DNA of 11,851 nucleotides, taken from contig JAGWPI010000329.1 in NCBI GenBank assembly GCA_028877005.1, forward strand, positions 1-11,851, in the 5' to 3' direction. Position 1 is the stretch's first letter. Every line of letters starts with the position of its first letter. A model generated the notes under the pieces. The model saw only the letters and a list, made by a program, of their open reading frames with translations. It was not told the DNA's origin and made no database searches. Source of the DNA: Bacteroidota bacterium. GTDB taxonomy: Bacteria > Bacteroidota > Bacteroidia > Chitinophagales > Chitinophagaceae. Shown in pieces: positions 6,982-11,851 of this stretch. The position numbers were made by a program, and so were the translations under genes.

Positions 6982-7548
6982 ATGAATCGAGTGTTCGTCA
7001 TTTTTACCTGCCTATTGTTATCATTACCTACTTGGGCACAACAAAAGCCAACTGAATTAGACAAAAGTCCTATGGACATGAGTTATTGGCCGGATAGTTA
7101 CCCACTTTTAAAAATGAATGGCAAAATAAAAGACCTTCCGGTAGCACGTATTATTTACAGCAGACCCCAAAAAAACAATCGTACTATTTTTAATGGCATT
7201 GTAAAATATGGCGAAATGTGGCGATTAGGAGCAAATGAAGCTACTGAAATTGAATTTTTTAAAAATGTAAAAATTGCAGGTAAGATAGTACCCAAAGGCC
7301 GTTATACTTTGTATTGCATTCCCGAGGCAGATAAATGGACATTGGTATTTAACAAAGACAACTATAGTTGGGGAAATTATACTTATGATATAAGAAAAGA
7401 TGTACTGCGAACAACAATTCCTATTGAAAAACTAAGCAACCCGATTGAAAATTTTACCATGTATTTTGAAGATGGAAAGAACAGTGCAAATTTAATTATG
7501 GAGTGGGACGATGTAAAAGCAACTTTACCCATTACAATAGCGTTATAA
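6982..7548 (+). CDS. Secreted DUF2911 family protein
   Basis: A 188-residue protein with a Sec signal peptide ending T-W-A-Q-Q (17-21), cleavage probably after A19. The mature part carries the DUF2911 signature almost completely: A-R-I-I-Y-S-R-P (55-62), R-T-I-F-N-G-I-V (67-74), Y-G-E-M-W-R-L-G-A-N-E-A-T-E-I (76-90), V-K-I-A-G-K (96-101), P-K-G-R-Y-T-L-Y (104-111) and W-T-L-V-F-N (119-124). Proteins of this family are widespread in Bacteroidota as small secreted beta-rich proteins of unknown function. The gene is monocistronic as far as the sequence shows, with a candidate promoter at 6904 and an intrinsic terminator at 7566. The leader before the ATG is A-rich without a Shine-Dalgarno sequence. 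Confidence 0.88.
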   Translation: MNRVFVIFTCLLLSLPTWAQQKPTELDKSPMDMSYWPDSYPLLKMNGKIKDLPVARIIYSRPQKNNRTIFNGIVKYGEMWRLGANEATEIEFFKNVKIAGKIVPKGRYTLYCIPEADKWTLVFNKDNYSWGNYTYDIRKDVLRTTIPIEKLSNPIENFTMYFEDGKNSANLIMEWDDVKATLPITIAL

Positions 7549-7565
7549 ACAAAAAATTACCCAAC

Positions 7566-7598
7566 AATGCCCTTACCGAAATGGTTGGGGCATTTTTT
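7566..7598 (+). terminator. Intrinsic terminator after the DUF2911 gene
   Basis: AATGCCC (7566-7572) pairs with GGGCATT (7588-7594). A T-G wobble and one mismatch lead to an inner A-C-C/G-G-T stem around a small GAAA-type loop. Six T residues (7593-7598) follow directly. It is 18 bases after the stop codon. There is no adjacent A tract on the left, so it is one-directional. Confidence 0.9.
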
Positions 7599-7606
7599 AT
7601 TATTGG

Positions 7607-7643
7607 TTTTTGAACAAGCAATCAACAAGATTTTGCATCTTTG
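7607..7643 (+). promoter_or_regulatory. Candidate promoter of the cystathionine gamma-synthase/lyase gene
   Basis: A TTTTTG at 7607-7612 could serve as the -33 element and CATCTTTG (7636-7643) as the -7. The 23-base spacer is slightly longer than the usual 19-21. It lies just after the terminator of the previous gene, so a promoter is needed here. Transcription would begin around 7649, leaving a leader of about 57 bases that opens with a hairpin. Confidence 0.5.
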
Positions 7644-7647
7644 TTAT

Positions 7648-7665
7648 AGTGCCTATTTTGGCACT
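7648..7665 (+). other. 5' leader hairpin upstream of the cystathionine gamma-synthase/lyase gene
   Basis: AGTGCC (7648-7653) and GGCACT (7660-7665) form a perfect 6-bp stem around a TATTTT loop, starting right at the expected transcription start and about 40 bases before the ATG. It has no T tract, so it is not a normal terminator. I looked for the conserved core of SAM-II riboswitches, which occur in this phylum before methionine genes, and did not find it. It may stabilise the mRNA 5' end or be regulatory. Confidence 0.45.
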
Positions 7666-7705
7666 TACTATCAGTTTGATTAATTTAACTTTTTAAGCTT
7701 ACTAT

Positions 7706-8845
7706 ATGGAATTAGCCACTACATTTATTCATGCCGGCGCAGAACCCGACCCATCAACCGGTGCCATTATGACCCCTATTTATCAAACTTCTACTTTTGT
7801 ACAGGAGTCGCCTGGTGTTCATAAAGGTTTTGAATATGCTCGAAGCCAAAACCCTACCCGTTTTGCCCTTGAAACTGCTTTTGCTGCTATTGAACAAGGA
7901 AAATATGGCCTAGCCTTTAGCAGTGGCGTTGCAGCAACAGATGCTGTATTAAAATTATTACAACCGGGCGATGAAGTAATTGCGGCCAATGATATGTATG
8001 GAGGTACTTATCGGTTGTTTACAAAAATATACCAAAAATTTGGAATTCATTTTGTATTCGTAGATACCACCCAACCAGCCAATGTACAGCAAGCCATTAC
8101 CAATAAAACTAAACTAATTTGGATTGAAACACCCACTAATCCATTAATGAATATTACTGACATAGCAGCCATTGCCAATATAAGAAAAAAAAATAATGTC
8201 TTATTGTGTGTTGACAATACATTTGCCTCGCCTTATTTGCAAAACCCCCTTACAATGGGTGCCGATATAGTAATGCACTCAGCTACCAAATATTTAAGCG
8301 GGCATAGTGATGTAATTCAGGGTTGTTTAGTCATGAATGATGAAAGCTTACGTGAACAATTGTATTTTATTCAAAAATCGTGCGGAGCTGTGCCAGGCCC
8401 AATGGATTGTTTTTTAGTTTTAAGGGGCATTAAAACCCTGCATGTGCGTATGCAAAGACATTGTGAAAATGGATTAGCTATTGCGCACTTTTTACGCAAC
8501 CACCCAAAAGTGGCACATGTTTATTGGTGTGGCTTTGAAGATCATCCAGGTTATATTATAGCCAATAAACAAATGCGAGGTTTTGGTGGCATGATGAGTT
8601 TTACATTAAAAGATGACCGAGTGGAAAATGCAAAGAGGGTATTATCTTCAACCCACTTATTTTCATTAGCTGAAAGTTTAGGGGGCGTAGAGAGTTTAAT
8701 TAATCATCCCGCATCTATGACACATGCTTCCATCCCAAGAGAAGAGCGCTTAAAAAATGGACTAACTGATTCTTTAATTCGGTTAAGTGTGGGTATTGAA
8801 GATGTAAAAGACTTAATAGAAGATTTAAACAGAGCCATTGGATAA
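7706..8845 (+). CDS. PLP-dependent cystathionine gamma-synthase / gamma-lyase
   Basis: A 379-residue enzyme of the Cys/Met-metabolism PLP family, full length. Visible landmarks: Y-A-R-S-Q-N-P-T-R (44-52), whose Y44 and R46 contact PLP phosphate of the partner subunit; S-S-G-V-A-A-T (72-78); D-M-Y-G-G-T-Y (96-102) with the ring-stacking Tyr; E-T-P-T-N-P (141-146); V-D-N-T-F-A-S-P (169-176) with D170 holding the pyridine nitrogen; H-S-A-T-K-Y-L-S-G-H-S-D (191-202) with the Schiff-base Lys K195; and R-L-S-V-G-I-E (359-365) with the carboxylate-binding Arg. S-L-G-G-V-E-S-L (324-331) is typical of the gamma-synthase/gamma-lyase subgroup rather than methionine gamma-lyase. Synthase (MetB-like, methionine synthesis) and lyase (MccB-like, cysteine from cystathionine) cannot be separated by eye. 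Likely co-transcribed with the small membrane protein 26 bases downstream. Confidence 0.9.
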   Translation: MELATTFIHAGAEPDPSTGAIMTPIYQTSTFVQESPGVHKGFEYARSQNPTRFALETAFAAIEQGKYGLAFSSGVAATDAVLKLLQPGDEVIAANDMYGGTYRLFTKIYQKFGIHFVFVDTTQPANVQQAITNKTKLIWIETPTNPLMNITDIAAIANIRKKNNVLLCVDNTFASPYLQNPLTMGADIVMHSATKYLSGHSDVIQGCLVMNDESLREQLYFIQKSCGAVPGPMDCFLVLRGIKTLHVRMQRHCENGLAIAHFLRNHPKVAHVYWCGFEDHPGYIIANKQMRGFGGMMSFTLKDDRVENAKRVLSSTHLFSLAESLGGVESLINHPASMTHASIPREERLKNGLTDSLIRLSVGIEDVKDLIEDLNRAIG

Positions 8846-8871
8846 TTTCTATACACTTTAATATTCTTTCA

Positions 8872-9129
8872 ATGCAAATATCTATAGAAATAATTGGATG
8901 GATTGGTGCACTATTGTTATTAGGTTCTTATTACATGAACATGAATGGCAAACTTTCAGCTAAGGCACCACTCTACATTTGGAGCAATTTAGTAGGCGGT
9001 CTTTGTTTTATTATTAACTCCTCTTACCACCATGCTTTCCCTTCTGTAATGGTCAATATTATATGGATTGGTATTGCCATTGGAGCATTAATAAAATCTC
9101 AACAAAAAAAGGGTACCGTTAGTAAATGA
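8872..9129 (+). CDS. Small three-span membrane protein, CBU_0592-like
   Basis: An 85-residue inner-membrane protein with three hydrophobic segments (about 4-22, 33-50 and 57-75), a short polar loop M-N-G-K-L-S-A-K (24-31), and a basic C-terminus. I-G-W-I-G-A-L-L-L-L (8-17), the following S-Y-Y-M, then W-S-N-L-V-G-G (37-43) and P-S-V-M-V-N-I-I-W (57-65) match the pattern of the CBU_0592 family of small membrane proteins, whose function is not established. It starts 26 bases after the cystathionine enzyme gene with no terminator between, so the two probably share a transcript; a functional link is not implied. Its final codons are part of the terminator hairpin at the convergent junction. Confidence 0.75.
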   Translation: MQISIEIIGWIGALLLLGSYYMNMNGKLSAKAPLYIWSNLVGGLCFIINSSYHHAFPSVMVNIIWIGIAIGALIKSQQKKGTVSK

Positions 9130-9142
9130 TACCCTTTCTTTT
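9104..9142. terminator. Bidirectional terminator at a convergent junction
   Basis: AAAGGGTA (9108-9115) pairs with TACCCTTT (9130-9137). After one mismatch, a 4-bp inner stem (9117-9120 with 9125-9128) closes a four-base AGTA loop. On the plus strand TTTCTTTT follows; on the minus strand a run of seven T residues follows (plus-strand A run 9104-9110). It therefore serves both the small membrane protein gene, whose stop at 9127-9129 is inside the hairpin, and the GH3 gene ending at 9156. Confidence 0.88.
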
Positions 9143-9155
9143 AAAAACCCGAGAA

Positions 9156-11399
9156 TTATTTTAGTGTAAAATCTTTTTCAAGTACATCATGCGAATTACC
9201 GCCCACAAACACTTTAAATGCACCCGGTTCAATATGTACATTACCCTCGCCATCATAAAACGAAAAGTCTTTATCAGTAAGGGTAAATTGTAAAGTTTTT
9301 ACTTCGCCAGGTTGTAAGTACACCCGTTTAAAAGCTTTTAAAGCCTTTATAGGTTGTACAATAGAAGCGGTCATTTGTCGAATATACAATTGTGCAACTT
9401 CATAGCCCGCTTTTTGGCCTGTATTGGTAAGTTGTACAGTAACTTGTAACGGACTACCCTTTGCAATGGTATTGTTACTAAGTGATAGGTGATTATAGTT
9501 AAAATGGGTGTAGCTTAAACCAAATCCAAATGGATATAATGGCGCATTGGGAATATCTCTGTATCGGCTTTTCCAATTTTGATCGCCTGAATCGGGTAAT
9601 GGCCTACCGGTATTATAATGATCATAATATACCGGAATTTGCCCCACGGCATAAGGAAAACTCATGACAGTTTTACCCGATGGATTATAATCTCCACTTA
9701 AAACATCGGCAACAGCATGCCCGGTTTCTGTTCCTAAAATCCAACTATAAACAATAGCATGTACATAAGGTTGTATGGCTGTTAACACTAAAGGTCTTCC
9801 TGCCGAAACCACTGCTATAATAGGTTTTCCTGTTGCATGTAATGCCTTTAGCAAAGCTACTTGCCCTTCCGGAATTACCGGATTGGCCAATGAGCGGTCT
9901 TCACCTGCCAACTTTCCTGACAAACCAATATTCACTACCACAACCGCTGCATTGTTGGCATTTGCTACAGCTTCTTCTATTAATTGATTATTTGTATGCC
10001 CATCGGGTAAATACCCGTCACTATAACTAATATTACTATGTACAAAACGCTCTTTCATACCTTCTAATACACTAATGGCATCTTCAGCTTTTCCATTTGC
10101 AATCCAAAAATCAAACAAATCAGCTTTACTTTTAGCAAAGTATCCAATTAATGCAATGGAAGGATTAGAGGCAGCATCAATGGGTAATACGTTATGATCA
10201 TTTTTCAATAGTACAATGGAAGCATCTGCTGCTTTTCTGGCTTCATTTCTATTTGCTTGTGTAAATTCAGTAGCCTTTTCACGTGTTGCATCAGAAAATT
10301 TATAAGGATCATCAAAAAGTCCTAATTTAAATTTATAGTACAATACTCTACGTACATCATCATCAACCATCTGCATGCTAATCTTACCCTCTTTTACTAA
10401 TTCAGGTAAATAATCCACCACTACTTTCGATTCCATATCCATCATACTACCGGCAATTAATGCTTTATAAGCTGCATCTTTCCTATTAGCAGCATAACCA
10501 TGTGTAATCATTTCATCAAATGAGTTCCAGTCGCTGACCACAAACCCCTTAAATGCCCATTTTTTTTCTAAAATATCATGCACCAAATATTTGTTACCAC
10601 TTGCAGGTACCCCATCAAAAACATTAAAAGCGTTCATTACGGTAGCAGCACCGGCTTTAACTGCGGCATAATAAGGCGGAAGATATTTATTCCATAGTGC
10701 AACTCTAGAAACATCTACCGTATTGTATTCCCTTCCAGCCTGTACAGCTCCATAAGCAGCAAAATGTTTTACACAAGCCATAATATGATCGGCATCATTT
10801 AAATTACCTTGTAGCCCTCTTACTCTGGCTGCTGCAACTATACTGCCGTAAAAAGGATCTTCACCGGCACCTTCCATAACCCGTCCCCAACGTGGGTCAT
10901 TGCTAATATCACACATTGGCGCAAAGGTCCAATGCAAACCTGCTGCAGCAGATTCTTTTGCAGCAATAGCTGCATCTTTTTCTATTTGTGTTATATCCCA
11001 ACTACAGGCTTCTGCTAATGGAATAGGGAAAATAGTTTTATAACCATGTATTACATCAAATGCAAACAAAAGTGGTATACCAAGTCTACTTTGTTCTACA
11101 GCTACTTTTTGCAAAGCGCGGGTTTCATTGGCGCCGGTAACATTTAAAAAAGAACCCACTTTACCTTCTTTCACCATCTCTATTTTAGCTAGTTGCCCCG
11201 GATCATTGGCGGCAGGCCCTGTAAAAATGCCTCCATTTAATTGATTTAATTGGCCCGCTTTTTCTAAAGGTGTCATTCGTTTTAATAAATCATTTATCCT
11301 GTCTTCTATAGTAGCCTTAGCGTTTTTGTACAAAGGTTGTTGTGCTTGCACAACAAACACAATCAATAAAACAGCTGCTAATGAGATTATTTTTTTCAT
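9156..11399 (-). CDS. bglX: Secreted glycoside hydrolase family 3 beta-glucosidase, BglX-type
   Basis: A 747-residue protein with a Sec signal peptide (M-K-K-I-I-S start, probable cleavage after V-Q-A, residue 19), so periplasmic or surface. Domain 1 is a TIM barrel carrying F-A-F-D-V-I-H-G (112-119), D-P-R-W-G-R (168-173), E-G-A-G-E-D-P (176-182), K-H-F-A-A-Y-G (211-217) and G-F-V-V-S-D-W (285-291), where D290 is the expected nucleophile. Domain 2 has L-L-K-N (397-400), then L-A-G-E-D-R-S (497-503) with E500 as the likely acid/base, and S-W-I-L-G-T-E-T-G (552-560). P-F-G-F-G-L-S-Y (623-630) leads into a C-terminal fibronectin-III-like domain ending near 740. Length and order match BglX. It hydrolyses beta-linked glucosides or oligosaccharides, probably feeding sugars to the cell. 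It stands alone, without SusC/D partners in view. Confidence 0.95.
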   Translation of the reverse strand: MKKIISLAAVLLIVFVVQAQQPLYKNAKATIEDRINDLLKRMTPLEKAGQLNQLNGGIFTGPAANDPGQLAKIEMVKEGKVGSFLNVTGANETRALQKVAVEQSRLGIPLLFAFDVIHGYKTIFPIPLAEACSWDITQIEKDAAIAAKESAAAGLHWTFAPMCDISNDPRWGRVMEGAGEDPFYGSIVAAARVRGLQGNLNDADHIMACVKHFAAYGAVQAGREYNTVDVSRVALWNKYLPPYYAAVKAGAATVMNAFNVFDGVPASGNKYLVHDILEKKWAFKGFVVSDWNSFDEMITHGYAANRKDAAYKALIAGSMMDMESKVVVDYLPELVKEGKISMQMVDDDVRRVLYYKFKLGLFDDPYKFSDATREKATEFTQANRNEARKAADASIVLLKNDHNVLPIDAASNPSIALIGYFAKSKADLFDFWIANGKAEDAISVLEGMKERFVHSNISYSDGYLPDGHTNNQLIEEAVANANNAAVVVVNIGLSGKLAGEDRSLANPVIPEGQVALLKALHATGKPIIAVVSAGRPLVLTAIQPYVHAIVYSWILGTETGHAVADVLSGDYNPSGKTVMSFPYAVGQIPVYYDHYNTGRPLPDSGDQNWKSRYRDIPNAPLYPFGFGLSYTHFNYNHLSLSNNTIAKGSPLQVTVQLTNTGQKAGYEVAQLYIRQMTASIVQPIKALKAFKRVYLQPGEVKTLQFTLTDKDFSFYDGEGNVHIEPGAFKVFVGGNSHDVLEKDFTLK

Positions 11400-11516
11400 A
11401 TGTGTGTTTTTTGGGGAATATTACCAAATATCTTGTAATAGTTTAATTTACTTTGACTATTTAAAAATTGCAAGAGCGAAAATACATTTTATTTAATCTC
11501 GTATTGTTAAAAAGCA

Positions 11517-11548
11517 TTTTGACAAGTATTGCAATTGAGTTAGGTTTG
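11517..11548 (+). promoter_or_regulatory. Strong Bacteroidota promoter for the TIGR02757 gene
   Basis: TTTTG (11517-11521) and TAGGTTTG (11541-11548) are separated by 19 bases. This is an exact match to the TTG-N19-TAnnTTTG arrangement used by the primary sigma factor of Bacteroidota. The start site should be near 11554, giving a leader of about 65 bases before the ATG at 11619. Confidence 0.8.
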
Positions 11549-11554
11549 TGGCCT

Positions 11555-11607
11555 TAAAGCTACGCTGCTTTATGGATTTATCTATTGCTTCGATAGATTT
11601 GGATAAA
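11555..11607 (+). other. Two consecutive hairpins in the TIGR02757 leader
   Basis: The first is TAAAGC (11555-11560) with GCTTTA (11567-11572). The second is ATCTATTG (11580-11587) with CGATAGAT (11591-11598), eight pairs including one G-U, over a CTT loop. TTTATC (11577-11582) could instead pair with GATAAA (11602-11607), which competes with the outer pairs of the second hairpin. No T tract follows. It may be a structured 5' leader; no known riboswitch class is recognisable. Confidence 0.4.
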
Positions 11608-11618
11608 ATAATACCTCA

Positions 11619-11851
11619 ATGTTACAGAAAAGGTCAATAGAAGCTTTAAAACAATTTTTAGATGAAAAAGTACTTCTATATAATAGGGCCGATTTTATTT
11701 TTCATGATCCTATTTCAGTTCCGCATCGCTATTCAAAAAAGCAGGATATAGAAATTGCCGGATTATTTGCCGCATTATTTTCATGGGGAAACCGTACGGC
11801 CATAATTCAAAAATCCATATCATTAATGCAATTGTTTGATGATGCACCGCA
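11619..11851 (+). CDS. TIGR02757 family protein, N-terminal fragment
   Basis: The first 77 codons of a gene that runs off the right edge, beginning M-L-Q-K-R-S-I-E-A-L. The visible part contains F-I-F-H-D-P-I-S-V-P-H-R-Y (26-38), K-K-Q-D-I-E-I-A-G-L (40-49), A-A-L-F-S-W-G-N-R (51-59) and L-M-Q-L-F-D-D-A-P (69-77). The order D-P-x-x-x-P-H-R, D-I-E-I, W-G-x-R and D-x-x-P is the hallmark of TIGR02757, a family common in Bacteroidota with no established biochemical role. The start is fixed by the family N-terminus and by the promoter 70 bases upstream. It is transcribed divergently from the GH3 gene. Confidence 0.85.
   Translation, partial: MLQKRSIEALKQFLDEKVLLYNRADFIFHDPISVPHRYSKKQDIEIAGLFAALFSWGNRTAIIQKSISLMQLFDDAP

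Noticed and set aside
9775..10030. Plus-strand open frames inside the GH3 gene
   Set aside because: They are antisense to a highly conserved coding region and are explained by its codon composition.
11425..11484. Minus-strand promoter for the GH3 gene: GATATTTG (11425-11432) or TATTTTCG (11477-11484)
   Set aside because: Each is one base off the -7 consensus and neither has a TTG at the -33 position, so the true promoter cannot be chosen.
1..11851. Mobile elements, CRISPR arrays, tRNA or rRNA, defence systems
   Set aside because: I looked for spaced repeats, transposase-like frames, terminal inverted repeats and structured RNA genes and saw none.

Overview
The window looks like ordinary chromosome of a Bacteroidota bacterium, most likely near the Chitinophagaceae (an inference from style, not from a search). 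The DNA is AT-rich. No start codon I checked has a Shine-Dalgarno sequence; the upstream stretches are simply A/T-rich. Several intergenic regions carry TAnnTTTG-type -7 elements, the best paired with a TTTTG -33 element at 19 bp. Typical Bacteroidota families are present, including a DUF2911 protein, a secreted PepSY-like protein, a secreted BglX-type GH3 enzyme and TIGR02757. I see no mobile element, CRISPR array, tRNA or rRNA.

Left part (1-4673): surface-glycan genes. The C-terminal end of a GtrB/DPM1-like family 2 glycosyltransferase overlaps by 8 bases a multi-span GT87-type (DUF2029) glycosyltransferase. A NodB-type polysaccharide deacetylase follows after 9 bases. This trio has the same division of labour as ArnC/ArnT/ArnD: a lipid-linked sugar donor, a membrane transferase that uses it, and a deacylase. 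Facing it on the minus strand are a small secreted PepSY-like protein and, after a 360-base spacer, a large FAD oxidoreductase of the UDP-galactopyranose-mutase/HemY-like type often found with polysaccharide genes.

Middle part (4674-9142): plus-strand housekeeping and accessory genes. They are a secreted thioredoxin-like/TPR protein, an AcpH-type acyl-carrier-protein phosphodiesterase, a secreted DUF2911 protein closed by a clear intrinsic terminator, a PLP-dependent cystathionine gamma-synthase/lyase, and a small three-span membrane protein of the CBU_0592 type that is probably co-transcribed with it.

Right part (9156-11851): a minus-strand secreted BglX-type GH3 beta-glucosidase, and then, divergently, the first 77 codons of a TIGR02757 protein behind the best promoter in the window. 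Both convergent junctions (around 2230 and 9125) have terminator hairpins built into the last codons of the plus-strand gene.

I did not find a clearly new system. The points most worth checking are the Arn-like gene trio, hairpins in the 5' leaders of the cystathionine gamma-synthase/lyase and TIGR02757 genes, and the terminators embedded in coding sequence.
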